Source of the DNA: Sipunculus nudus
Lineage: Eukaryota; Annelida; Sipuncula; Golfingiida; Sipunculidae
DNA: 64,000 nucleotides
NCBI GenBank assembly: GCA_026874595.1
Contig: CM049319.1
Span: 65,957,417-66,021,416 of the forward strand
Reading direction: 5' to 3'
The notes under the pieces were generated by a model. The model ran no database searches and was not told where the DNA came from. It saw only the letters and a list, made by a program, of their open reading frames with translations. Shown here in pieces: positions 12,144 to 23,904 of this stretch (positions are counted from its first letter, which is position 1; the number at the start of each line of letters is the position of its first letter). A program made the position numbers and the translations under genes.

Positions 12144-12353
12144 TTATTTATTTAGGAGGGGTTGAAAATTGTGATATATTTGAGCAAATATGAATGCAAT
12201 GACAGCAGTAATAAGCAGTAGTAGAATGATGATAAGGCTATTTGTTGAAGGATCTAAAGGGTATGGTAGTCTGCAAGCTTTCAATTTGACAGATATGATG
12301 TTATGATTAACTATGCTGATGAAGTGATTTATGAATTTGTGACTGTATGACAC
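12144..12353 (-). CDS. 69-aa single-pass membrane ORF in family A tail (doubtful)
   Basis: The frame begins [11 protein letters not shown] and carries one strong hydrophobic stretch ([20 protein letters not shown], about residues 39-58). The same 69-residue frame is open at 53490-53699 with one substitution (T for P in LPYTLDP), and a copy with its N-terminus cut by a later insertion is at 42036-42230. Conservation may reflect only recent copying of the element, because surrounding non-coding bases are equally conserved. No known family is recognised. I list it because it is the only frame kept open in all full copies at the tail. Confidence 0.15.
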   Translation of the reverse strand: MSYSHKFINHFISIVNHNIISVKLKACRLPYPLDPSTNSLIIILLLLITAVIAFIFAQIYHNFQPLLNK

Positions 12354-15005
12354 AATATCTCATTAGTCTTGACAAGGTAAATTATTGTGATGCCCACTAT
12401 GTCTACATATTACACAATATTGACATAATTTCTGGCATGTACATAGGTACCTAGGGATGTATATTTATACAAAATATTAAAGTATGAATATATCTGTTTC
12501 ATCTTGTTCTTGCTTACTGAGGCTGACTTTGGGATGGGGTTCGGAGAAGGGAAAAGTGAGGGCAGCACGAAGGTGGATGTAGAAATATTCTATTGTAATG
12601 TTTTTCATTTATATAAGAATATGAAAAGCTAAGAGGAAAGGGGCCCTCCTACTTGGTTATAGTAAAGTTCTAAATATATGATTGCAAACTAATACTCTGA
12701 CAAGACTGTCATGAAGTAAAAAACAGTAAATGCAAGCTTTCAATTTGACAGATATGATGTTATGATTAACTATGCTGATGAAGTGATTTATGAATTTGTG
12801 ACTGTATGACACAATATCTCTTTTGTCTTGACAAGGTAAATTATTGTGATGCCCACTATGTCTACATATTACACAATATTGACATAATTTCTTGCATGTA
12901 CATAGGTACCTATGGATGAATAGTTATACAAAATATTAAAGTATGAATATATCTGTTTCATCTTGTTCTTGCTTACTGAGGCTGACTTTGGGATGGGGTT
13001 CAGAGAAGGGAAAAGTGAGGGCAGCACTAAGGTGGATGTAGAAATATTCTATTGTAATGTTTTTCATTTATATAAGAATATGAAAAGCTAAGAGGAAAGG
13101 GGCCCTCCTACTTGGTTATAGTAAAGTTCTAAATATATGATTGCAAACTAATACTCTGACAAGACTGTCATGAAGTAAAAAACAGTAAATGCAAGCTTTC
13201 AATTTGACAGATATGATGTTATGATTAACTATGCTGATGAAGTGATTTATGAATTTGTGACTGTAGGACAAAATATCTCTTTAGTCTTGACAAGGTACAT
13301 TATTGTGATGCCCACTATGTCTACATATTACACAATATTGACATAATTTCTGGCATGTACATAGGTACCTATGGACGAATAGTTATACAAAATATTAAAG
13401 TATGAATTTATCTGATTCATCTTGTTTTTGCTTACTGAGGCTGACTTTGGGATGGGGTTCGGAGAAGGGAAAAGTGAGGGCAGCACGAAGGTGGATGTAG
13501 AAATATTCTATTGTAATGTTTTTCATTTATATAAGAATATGCTAAGAGGAAAGGGGCCCTCCTACTTGGTTATAGTAAAGTTCTAAATATATGATTGCAA
13601 ACTAATACTCTGACAAGACTGTCATGAAGTAAAAAACAGTAAATGCAAGCTTTCAATTTGACAGATATGATGTTATGATTAACTATGCTGATGAAGTGAT
13701 TTATGAATTTGTGACTGTATGACACAATATCTCTTTTGTCTTGACAAGGTACATTATTGTGATGCCCACTATGTCTACATATTACACAATATTGACATAA
13801 TTTCTGGCATGTACATAGGTACCTATGGATGAATAGTTATACAAAATATTAAAGTATGAATATATCTGTTTCATCTTGTTCTTGCTTACTGAGGCTGACT
13901 TTGGGATGGGGTTCGGAGAAGGGAAAAGTGAGGGCAGCACTAAGGTGGATGTAGAAATATTCTATTGTAATGTTTTTCATTTATATAAGAATATGAAAAG
14001 CTAAGAGGAAAGGGGCCCTCCTACTTGGTTATAGTAAAGTTCTAAATATATGATTGCAAACTAATACTCTGACAAGACTGTCATGAAGTAAAAAACAGTA
14101 AATGCAAGCTTTCAATTTGACAGATATGATGTTATGATTAACTATGCTGATGAAGTGATTTATGAATTTGTGACTGTAGGACAAAATATCTCTTTAGTCT
14201 TGACAAGGTACATTATTGTGATGCCCACTATGTCTACATATTACACAATATTGACATAATTTCTGGCATGTACATAGGTACCTATGGACGAATAGTTATA
14301 CAAAATATTAAAGTATGAATTTATCTGATTCATCTTGTTCTTGCTTACTGAGGCTGACTTTGGGATGGGGTTCGGAGAAGGGAAAAGTGAGGGCAGCACG
14401 AAGGTGGATGTAGAAATATTCTATTGTAATGTTTTTCATTTATATAAGAATATGCTAAGAGGAAAGGGGCCCTCCTACTTGGTTATAGTAAAGTTCTAAA
14501 TATATGATTGCAAACTAATACTCTGACAAGACTGTCATGAAGTAAAAAACAGTAAATGCAAGCTTTCAATTTGACAGATATGATGTTATGATTAACTATG
14601 CTGATGAAGTGATTTATGAATTTGTGACTGTAGGACAAAATATCTCTTTAGTCTTGACAAGGTACATTATTGTGATGCCCACTATGTCTACATATTACAC
14701 AATATTGACATAATTTCTGGCATGTACATAGGTACCTATGGACGAATAGTTATACAAAATATTAAAGTATGAATTTATCTGATTCATCTTGTTCTTGCTT
14801 ACTGAGGCTGACTTTGGGATGGGGTTCGGAGAAGGGAAAAGTGAGGGCAGCACGAAGGTGGATGTAGAAATATTCTATTGTAATGTTTTTCATTTATATA
14901 AGAATATGCTAAGAGGAAAGGGGCCCTCCTACTTGGTTATAGTAAAGTTCTAAATATATGATTGCAAACTAATACTCTGACAAGACTGTCATGAAGAAAA
15001 ACAGT
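12273..15005 (-). repeat. 455-459-bp tandem array, six units
   Basis: GCAAGCTTTCAATTTGAC recurs at 12273, 12732, 13191, 13645, 14104 and 14558, spacings of 459, 459, 454, 459 and 454 bp. The units are nearly identical. The 454-bp variants lack a few bases near AAGAATATGAAAAGC (AAGAATATGC). The variant pattern alternates (tgtatgacacaat versus tgtaggacaaaat), suggesting duplication of a two-unit block rather than single-unit slippage. The same unit is single-copy in the elements at 39240-39680 and 53103-53560. Confidence 0.95.
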
Positions 15006-17479
15006 AAAAGTTTTGAGACGCTGTAATGCATATGAAAATTTACAGATGGACAGGCAAGTGGACAGAATGGACTAATACCTTTATTTCACTTTCAAGAGAA
15101 TAATGCATTTAAGTTTATATATAAGCCTATTTTTTTTAAGCATATCCACTTTTTCCATTAAGAAGTTTTTATCTGAATCATTTTTTTTATTTACAGGTTT
15201 TATAAATTAAAAAAAAAAAACCTGAAAATATAAGTTAAAATATTAGAATTGTTGCAAAAGTTGCAATCATTATATATACAGAGTAAAAAACTGAAACTAT
15301 AAGTTAAAATATTAGTATTGTTGCAAAAGTTGCAATCATCATATATCCAGAGTGTAGCTCATATTTGGTCATATTATGCATACACATATATTTTATTATT
15401 TTAAATCATAAATGTTTAAACTGAATTTAAAAGAAAATAATGCCACAACATGGCATCTATACAAGAATATTCCTTGAATCACTATTAAAAAGTTTTGCAC
15501 ATTGGAGTTTTCAGTACATGCTTAATTTTATTCACCAAAATAAAATAAAAGATTCAGTAAATTTGATAAAATAAATCATCTTTTCAAATAAAGTATACAC
15601 ACTGTTGGTTGAATGAGGGACAAACAATATCTTTGTGCTAATTACTATCCCAGTTTTAATTTATTACTGGAATTAATAGTCAATTTCACACCTGGTGAAG
15701 TTTTTACTCCTCTGAAGTAAGGAATTACTTATCTCATGAACATCCACACTTTCATAGCAATACACCACTTTGTGGACTAAATTAAATGTACACTTTAATC
15801 ATTGTAACCCTGGTGGTACAATACAAAATCTAAAATGTAGCATAGCCTAGAATAAGAATGAATCAAATACAGAAAATAATAACATTCATCTAGTTTATGC
15901 ACCATCAGGGGGGGGGGGGGGGGGAGTGCAGGGCAGAGGGGAAGCCTGATGGTAGTGGCCAAGCTGACCCAAGGCAAGCTGCCTGGGGTGGGTTACATAA
16001 TGCAAGTGAAGGCTGTACTACTAGGTGGGCTAGATGTAAACAACACTTGGCATGGTGTATGAAAACATGAATAAAAGCTATTCTTTCCAATCAATTTCTT
16101 TGAAATTTCAGATTTTAAAAGATTAAATCCTTATGTATATATGCTGTGAAAATTAAATCAACAGTGCCAAAGTTGGACAAAATTTAAGGTATTGATTTTT
16201 TATTTATGCTAATAACTTGAAAAATTTGCAAAATTCAGATCTAATTTTGGGTAAACAATTGAATCTTGATTAAATAAAGTTATATTCCTGAAAAAAAGTC
16301 TCTAGGTTCAGCAATTCTCATGTTAGGTGAGTAAATATATTTCCTGATTTTTTAAAAAATTGCATTATGTTTTGGCCCATAACTTCAAAATAATACCCAA
16401 TACTGACCTAATTTTTGGTAAGTTCATAGAAAATGTATGAAAGAATGTGAATACTATATACGATCAAAAACAGATCAGTGGTTTTGATATTAGGCAGCCT
16501 TGAAGTGTAACAATGGCTTTTTTTTTATGGAAAATGGAGTTTTTTTCCTTAATATCTCGAAGGAACGAAGTCCTAATGACCCAATTTTCGGTATGGTAGG
16601 AGATTTTGGGGACATCTAAAATTATGCCAACAGCCTGGGGAGCATAGAGATGTGCACTGAATGACCTACAGTCATCGAAGTGGACTGCTTGACAATGTAA
16701 GGGAATACAACAAGAGCCTCCAAAAAAATTCAATAACTAGCCTGATTTTGCAGCTTTTATTTTCAAATTTCAGATTTGAACAGATTAAATCCTTATGTAT
16801 ACATGCTGTGAAAATTAAATCCACAGTAATTACAGGAAAAAAATGTGCCGTGGCCAAAGTTGGGCAAAATTTAAGGTACCAATTTTATATTTTTGCCAAT
16901 ATTTAAAAAAATTTAACAGATTTTGATCTAATTTTTGGTATACAATTAAATTTTGATTAATTAAAGTTGTATTACTGGAAAAAAGTCCCTAGCTTTAACA
17001 CTTTTGGTCTTAAGTGACCAAATATCTTCCTGATTTTTTTACAAAGTCCATTATGTTTGGACCCATAACTTTTATAAAATTATACAACACTGACTTAATA
17101 TCTGGCATGTACATAGGAACTATATAGAGGAACATTTATGGTAAATATGAAGAAAACCAGATGAGTGGTTTTGATATTAGGCAGTCCTGAAGTGTGAAAA
17201 TAGATTTCTAATAAAAAATTGAGGTTTTTCCTTAATATCTCGAAGGAACAAAGTCCTATTGACCCAATTTTCGGCATGATAGGAGATTTTGGGGACATCT
17301 AACGGTATTTTTTTCAGATTTGTTGGTCCAACAGTGTCGAAACGTGCCAGTCTTACGGACGGACATCCAGACAGTGGTCGGACAGATGGACGATGGACAA
17401 TGGACCATGACTATAGCTCAGATGACTTATAGTCAGCTGAGCTAAAAAACACTGGTGTTTTGGGGGACCGCAAAAAGGT

Positions 17480-18632
17480 CATGGTTTAGGCCAAAAAAAT
17501 ATAAAGGTATGGTTCTCAGGCACCGCCCGCATCAATTTTAAACCCCATCATCAAAAATGTTTATTTTGATTTTCAATAGAAATTTAACAATTTTGAGCTG
17601 CAGCCGCTTGGACATTTCTGTCAAGAAGATATGCATCATACAATTTCCTTTGTTATGTAGTGCTTTACTTGTTTAGCAAAATAAATCTCTTATTATAATG
17701 CTTTTCCCTTATCATTTGATATTTTTATCGAAACATACCAAAAAAATAAAAATTAAAAAAACCGCCCGCCCACATTGACTTCTGAAAAAAAGTGCCTGAG
17801 AACCATACCTTTTTTTTATTTTGGCCTTAGTTTAGGTTTTCTTTTATAAAAGGCCTATATTGCAATATTTAATGCAAAATACAAAAGTAATATACTATTA
17901 TATACGAGAGATGTATAGTTATAGAAAAATAAGGGCTACAAATTGAAAGGTAGTCTTGTTTGAGAGTCATTCAGGCTTAAAATTCAACTTTATTGGCTCA
18001 AATTTTGATCATCCGCCATGACGTTATGCATGACATATCCACGAAAACAAGCTATATTTGAGCAATTTAAACTACACCTTTACCTATCCTATGGTTGTTC
18101 TGCTGAAGCCCGCATTTTATTGTAGTACCCAAATGTCCACATTTCTAGCTGTGAACAAATAATTTTTTTTGTGCAAAGTGAACCCAATCTTGGTTTTTTT
18201 GTGGGTAAAGGTGTAGTTTAGGGGTTTTTTATAAAAGGTCTATGTAACCTATTGTTAACACATTTTTTTTAAATTTTGTGTGGTTTCATAATAAGAAGAA
18301 ATGTTTACCTATATAAGAATAAGGCATGTATAGTTTAATAACCAATATTTTATATGTAATGACATACATTACTAAAATAGCTGTTTTTCCTGGTGACGTC
18401 ATGAACGTCATGCATAATGTAATGGCGGAAGATCAAAATTTGAGCCGATAAAGTTGACTTTTAAGCCTGAATGACTCTCAAACAAGACCACCTTTCATTA
18501 TGCAACCCTTATTTTTCTAAAACTATACATCTCTTCTATATTATAGAATATTACTTTTGTATATAATTTGCGTTAAATATTGTAATATAGGCCTTTCATA
18601 AAAACCCCCTAAACTACACCATTACCATAGGC
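17480..18632. mobile_element. Large inverted-repeat (MITE-like) element, family E
   Basis: The left arm (17830-18035) and right arm (about 18396-18615) are inverted copies of roughly 200 bp, sharing AAAGGCCTATATT, GATGTATAGTT, TTGTTTGAGAGTCATTCAGG and CTCAAATTTTGATC. Both lead inward to a TGACGT..ATGCAT-type stretch. The outer ends read TGGTGTAGTTTAGG-like. A second pair of such ends lies inside (AAACTACACCTTTACC at 18069 and GGTAAAGGTGTAGTTTAGG at 18204), so two related elements may be fused or nested. No ORF was found. Sequence like one arm also occurs, diverged, at 40060-40340. Confidence 0.75.
17489..17826. mobile_element. 338-bp MITE with TTA target duplication
   Basis: Terminal inverted repeats: GGCCAAAAAAATATA then AAGGTATGGTTCTCAGGCAC on the left (17489-17523), and their inverse on the right (GTGCCTGAGAACCATACCTT...TTTTGGCC, 17792-17826). 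It is flanked by TTA at 17486-17488 and 17827-17829. A 3-bp TTA duplication and GG-starting termini fit PIF/Harbinger-type MITEs. Removing the element and one TTA restores the end of family E (TGGTTTAGTTTAGG), showing it inserted into that element's terminal repeat. Confidence 0.75.
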
Positions 18633-18639
18633 TATGCAT

Positions 18640-20040
18640 GTAGTCATACTGCTGGCGTGCTGCTTACATCTTAATTTTGCCACTTATTTTTATCTGCCAC
18701 CTACACGCTCCTCCACTACATAAATCCTTAACATCATAACGTCCGTCCGTATACACTCAGTCATAACCTCGTCGAGACAGTGGGTGAGTGATCCTACAGT
18801 CGCTCTGAAGCCCACGTTCTAGGTTGGCTCCAATATTTGTAAAAATTAAAATGTGGGTGTACTATTTTACCCATATTTTTCTGCATGAAATGTGGGTTCA
18901 CTTGTTGATTCAGCCCCCTAAGTTCATTCCCATAAACTAAACCTACACCATATCATTTGTTTCAAAACATCCATGATATAAATAATAATGACCATTTATC
19001 GCCCGTTAACTGGTCACACTTTAGCTATAACAAATTCGTTACTTGTACAAACCTGTATTTCACACGGAGGACGGGTATAATCTAACCAGTACAAGCTGGA
19101 CTGCTAGACTGGTTTGACGATCATATGTCTGTTACTTGGTGCAATTTTTTTTCTTTCCGTTCAAAGTGGCCGTGTTGACGGATGTTGACAGCGGATTTCC
19201 CGGGACTTCCCTACCGCAAGGACACGAAACACTTTTTAGTTCTTCAAAGTACTGACAGGTGGCGGTAAAGAGCTTACATTGGCGGCCCTCAGCTGGTAAG
19301 ACTTGAGCATATGTATATACTGTATATATTTAGTTAATCCTAATTTTACTCCATATTGAACACAATGAATGTAGGTCTTAAATATGTTAGTGACATTTCA
19401 TTGAAAATAAATGACTATTGCACAGAAGTATCAACAAACCTTCAATGAAAACATGTCGGTATAAGTGCATTATACGGGGCTTAAATTGTTGGGGCTGTAA
19501 CAACAAATGACCCCAAATATTTCTGCAGAAAAAATGTCGGTTCAGTACTGTATATACGCTAAACTTTTGGACATACATTTTTTTTAAATATAAAAATTTA
19601 TGTTTGTGAGCCCGCAATTTTTCAGTGCATAATGAACCCACTTTTGCTATTTTGGTCAATGACGTCGACCAACACGAGTCAAAATGTGGCGCTTATTTAT
19701 TTTCTGCTTATTTTCTAATTCAATATAGTAAAAACTATCATATACTATTTCTATTATTAGAAAGAAGAAGCCGATTTGCATTGAATTCACATTTTCCCCC
19801 TAACAACCTTTTTTCGAATGGTATAATACAATACTTAAATATTATTTATAGTGTGGTATGGTAGAAGCCTTTTACACATTGAACACAGATTTATGACGAG
19901 AGAAATGTAGGTTCATTTAGCGATCTTTAGGTTCTTAGTAACCCCCGCAAAATATACTTATACCGAAATATACAGGTAAATACCTGTAACAGCAGGTTAT
20001 GTTTATCTTTTAAATAAAAGTACAGCATTGTATAAATGTA
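18640..20040. other. Repeat-poor DNA with a GC-richer segment
   Basis: No repeat family seen elsewhere covers this stretch. The segment 19140-19320 is locally GC-richer, with GCGG and CCCGGGA, and contains a plus-strand donor-like CAGCTG/GTAAGA (about 19290) and a minus-strand donor-like AAT/GTAAGC (about 19275). It could be a promoter or first exon, possibly for CDC26, but there is no coding evidence. Confidence 0.25.
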
Positions 20041-20061
20041 CTTTTTATAATGTTATAACTT

Positions 20062-20066
20062 ATATA

Positions 20067-20138
<72 letters not shown>
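20062..20138. repeat. (TA)n microsatellite
   Basis: A near-perfect TA dinucleotide run of about 75 bp. A second TA run of about 48 bp follows at 20598-20645; frames reading YIYIYI there are artefacts of the repeat. Confidence 0.97.
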
Positions 20139-20139
<1 letters not shown>

Positions 20140-20594
20140 AAGTTCATCTAAATAGTTTATTTGTTTATATTGATATAACTTGATTTTCGCCACATGTATA
20201 TTTCCTACGATTATTTATCTAAAATAGTTATAAATATATGATATAAAATAGTGGTGTATAATGAGTTGTGTGTATACAATGTTAGGGTGGGATTACTGGT
20301 ATATCAACAATGTAATCATCGCGGAACTGCAAAGCAAAAAAATAGTCTCCCATCTATGGGTCCAAAGCAGTACATGGTGCATAACTGGTATAAGATCAGC
20401 TTCTTCTCACTCTTATACTCGTGTTATCTTATTGTATAAGCATTATTACCGTAGGTTGTTAGATTTCTTTGGCACCAAGTCCCCCCCCCCTCCTTGGCAT
20501 TTGGACATGCCGCCGGGTATTATCCGTTAGCACGCTGGGTGTCACTAGCCGCCACCTAGCTCCTTGTAGCTTGGTTTGTTGGGAAGATTATATG

Positions 20595-20597
<3 letters not shown>

Positions 20598-20645
<48 letters not shown>
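20598..20645. repeat. (TA)n microsatellite
   Basis: A pure AT/TA dinucleotide run in otherwise unassigned DNA (20140-21260), in which I see no gene. Confidence 0.95.
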
Positions 20646-20648
<3 letters not shown>

Positions 20649-21267
20649 AAATGTACCTCAGAGGCTATTTGTATGACAGGTGTCAACACTCGGGTACACC
20701 TATTGACCAATATATACGAATGCCGAAGTTTCTTCCAATGGTACTGTGTGCATATAAACATATATACATGGAAAATACACATGTGAGTATGACGTACACC
20801 CGTTATCGCACAAAGCAATATCTTAGTACTCTTCAGAAAGGGATGTACACAATTTGACGGAGGCATTGGAAAATATGCTTCATATGGCGCTATATGACGG
20901 TGTTAATCCGACATCCTGTGTTTTCTTCAAGACCCTCTGTGCGGATACTAATAGATACGAATAGAACATATATGCAGGCTTTCTATTCCATACCAGTAAA
21001 ATCCGAAAGGAAGGCCTTCCATTCGAAGTCAAATACTGCTCTTTTTACCCAAAAGGTGCAAGAAAAAAAAAATTCAGGTATTCTAATGTTTTATTGTTAT
21101 TTGGTTCGCTACATCTTTACCTGAGCACAAAGCCGAGGGGGAGGGGATTGTTTGGTGGAGAAACCCTGCTTTACCAAAACATGGACAGACAAAGGTTGCT
21201 TAACAGGTTTCTGCTCTGCCTCGGACGTAGCAACATACAACACGCATTTTGCTAATATCAGCAGCCT

Positions 21268-21470
21268 CAGATCCAGGATTTAGGAAAAGGGGGGTCCAAC
21301 ACAGGAGGACTAATGAAAATCCTTAAAAAAAGGTCATCACGTCTGGAAAAGGGAGGGTCCAGGCCGCAAAATTACGTCTAAAACCCCTTAAAAAAAGGTT
21401 GCTTCGGGTGAAAAAGGGGGGTCCGGACCACCTGGACCCCTCCCCTCCCCCCCCCCCCCCCCCGGATCTG
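21268..21470. mobile_element. Small TIR element (CAGATCC...GGATCTG)
   Basis: The ends CAGATCCAGG and CCGGATCTG are inverted. The interior has inverted GGGGGGTCC and GGACCCC blocks, two AAAAAAAGGT(C/T)-type repeats and a run of about 16 C at 21447-21463. The CAG...CTG ends suggest a hAT-like MITE, but the flanks (agcagcct and cttctgct) give no clear 8-bp duplication. It lies about 20 bp past the stop that ends the FLYWCH frame, so its insertion may mark where that gene was cut. Confidence 0.5.
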
Positions 21471-21489
21471 CTTCTGCTGACTGTTGGTC

Positions 21490-22827
21490 CTATCGCAAGC
21501 GATTAGTTGAACGCACAAGCGACGGAACGCTAGGTAGGGATGAAGCAGGCGCATCCGGGGGCAGGTGGCGCTGTATCGCCTCTTTTACGATAATTGAACC
21601 AGAGGCATTCGGGCGTGCTTTGCCTTCACGGCGTATGTATGCCTTAATGTTGGCTTTTACAAGGGCAGCGTCATCTGGAATGCATACGTGTGGATGTATC
21701 CCTCTAGTGAAATTGTCTCCAAGCTGCGTTATTGAGGCTTTGCACCTCTTACCAGGGATGTTAGCATTGCATCTCCATCGTTGCCCCCCTTTTCTGTTAA
21801 TTTTGCCATCCCTGCTGAACTGGTAACCTCGATTGACCAAAAGGTCCGCACCCCTCCGGGAGCCACCCGGAACAATCTCGAACTCAGACTCATCCTCATC
21901 CTCACCTGCAAGATCCATTGCAGGTGGAGTATGGGATCCCTCAGGTTCCTCTAAAGGCACCGATTCCTCAATGAATGGAGACATACGGTTTGGCAACCCA
22001 TTGGCCTGTGGGGAAACCAGGGTCGACTCGTCATCTGACGTTGGTTGGACAGTAGGGTCACAGCCTGCATGGATATTATTCGATACATGGCATTTTGGGA
22101 GAGAACACGGTGGAGGCGGAACTACGGATATTTCCGGCTGTAGCTGGCTGGTATCCCCTTCCTGGTTCTTGGGACAAAGGGGAACAACGTGGTTGGGTAT
22201 GAACTGTGACATGTCCTGAGGGGCCAGGGCGGTTGTCCACATTAGTGTAATAGACGGACGTTTTCAGACTGGGACCTCTCGGCCGTACACCTCCCGAGTA
22301 TAGATCGCAAGTGGCGAAGTCAAAGGGATGTAGGAAGTCAGTGGTCCTCCGACCGCTGCACTTAGGGCATATATGTGCAACATGCAGCTATTCTCACCTT
22401 CTTTGCACGCTTCCACAAGCAATCTCTCATACCTGGGAGAAATAATAGCCAAATCATCCGTCACGTCTACGAACCTCGGATGATCACGGTCGTAAAATCG
22501 TCGGTTGAAAACTATCTCCAGGGTAGTCAGGAGCTTAAGCAAGGAGTAGTGCTCTTCTGTTCCAAATGCCGCCAAGGAGTAGGCCCGGAACATGCAATTC
22601 CCATCATCCACAGTGGCCCGGGGCGACCGGTCACTGAGAATGGACGGATCATGGATGGACAGCAGGTCATAGGATATTACATCCAGTATTCCCGGTGCAT
22701 GCGTGGTCCCTCTAGGTCGTGGAAGTGCCACCTTGTATGTGCTGAGTAGCATTTCTTCTGATCTCGCCTGGTTCAATACTTCACCATCCGGACCAGTCGC
22801 CGAAACAAGCAATCTAAAAGGTCCCAT
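21490..22827 (-). pseudogene. OTU/vertnin-like plus FLYWCH zinc-finger block, broken by TGA
   Basis: Two frames, 22264-22827 (187 codons) and 21490-22242 (250 codons), are in the same phase, separated by one TGA (22264-22266) and seven codons. They read as one block of about 445 residues. The first part has VDDGNCMFRAYSLAAFGTEE (residues 72-91), the Asp/Cys motif region of OTU-fold proteins and vertnin-like proteins. After the stop, KRPSITLMWTT continues the domain, then a Pro/Ser/acidic linker, then a FLYWCH finger: FEIVPG (near 121), GYQF, WRC (156-158), C167, HPHVC (183-187). The tail VKANIKAYIRREG...LVRSTNRLR resembles the segment after FLYWCH fingers in MULE-type transposase-like proteins, where more sequence normally follows. 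The TGA fits a C-to-T change at a CpG (GTC-CGA). Either a transposon-derived or a host gene; it looks inactive unless the TGA is an assembly error or is read through. Confidence 0.7.
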
Positions 22828-23904
22828 GAATTGGAGCTAAGATAATATATTAACTATTTACAACACTTATTTTATTTGATATCTTTCACAAATACACATT
22901 TATCCCCCTTCAGCTGGATCCCAACATATTGAACTTCGAAAAGCCAAACCACCTTCGACAAACAGCCACACATTAGAGCAACTTTCAGTATAACTTTCCG
23001 TATCTCTTTTTTTCCAAAATTAAAATTGAGGAACCGAAATAAGCTCTTTTAACCGAAAAGTCGGAATATGACATTTGGAAAAATTTATTTTTCCCCAATT
23101 ACCGAATGTAACACCGAATGAGAAAAACTGCCTGAGTTGCGTTCGTGAACCGTGATTTGGACAAATGGTATTTACGTCCAGTTTAATTGTTCAGTGATTT
23201 ATATCAACGATCTACACCTGCGGTCTTTACGTAGCCTACAATCTTGACCTACGATGTGTTAATGTAGCACGTAGATGCAATGACATAACTCAAATGTGTC
23301 ATACGACAATACATGTAAAATCATTCACAGCATTACACAAAGATGGCATCAATATTTATCATAAATCAAGCGTACCGTGTGCAAACATTCATTATTGCAG
23401 TTTTGACCAAAACTCGTCAGTGTATTCGATATAATGCTACCTTTGTAGGCTGAATAAATATACAGAAAGCTGCTTATTTTCTTTAAAATAGATTACAATG
23501 AATTTAAAAGGTTTGTTGCTTTTATTAAAAAAAAATAATAATCTGATGAGGTTTGAGGATATTCCATGTACACTTAAATAGATACATCACTCCTACACTA
23601 TAAGTGGACCCATTAAGCCCGGATGATAAAGTAAGCTGTCCAATGGGTCAGAGTGGGGCATAGAATCTTTTATCTATTCATAGTTAACGAGTCTAGACGT
23701 CTTAGGTAACTTATTTAATTAGTAGCCTGGTTCTCCACGTATAAGGAGATGGAGGTAGTTAAGCATCGGCGAATTTGAGTAGCACGCAACCCTCCATATC
23801 TTTAGTAAAGTACATACCCCATGGACTGGCGGTATGGTCATGTTTCGACACAGTAACAACATTCCAAATTCGGACACAGCTTCCCTCACGTATTCCCATT
23901 CAAC
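22828..23904. other. Non-coding DNA upstream of the OTU/FLYWCH block
   Basis: On the minus strand a possible acceptor, TTATCTTAG, lies 9 bases before the first ATG of the block (22827), which would make the block an internal or terminal exon. The rest of the stretch is unassigned. Confidence 0.3.

Larger units (their letters stand above)
11934..17447 (-). mobile_element. Family A repeat, long copy with expanded core
   Basis: The head (TTTTTAGCTCAGCTGACTAT on the minus strand) is at about 17447 and the tail (GACCCATGGGTCCC-type palindrome plus CCTTGTT) at about 11934-11960. The body aligns, inverted, with the copies at 50744-53909 and 36897-42439: a head microsatellite, two related internal blocks (each with ATTTTGGGGACATCTAA on the plus strand), a G-run at 15908-15925, and the tandem core. 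At about 5.5 kb it is 2.3 kb longer than the 50744 copy, entirely because of core expansion. Subterminal inverted repeats GCTCAGCTGAC/GTCAGCTGAGC, a 5' microsatellite, a minisatellite core and a 3' palindrome are the features described for Helentron-associated non-autonomous elements such as bivalve pearl/CvA. That assignment is inference. Confidence 0.85.

Noticed and set aside
20469-20866. Overlapping frames with runs of YIYIYI on both strands
   Set aside because: They are translations of the TA microsatellite; the same happens near 25290, 26530, 30110, 30210 and 55040.
21833-22219. 128-codon plus-strand frame
   Set aside because: It is the antisense shadow of the FLYWCH block, whose minus-strand reading has clear domain motifs. 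The plus-strand frame at 22375-22749 is likewise a shadow of the OTU-like part.
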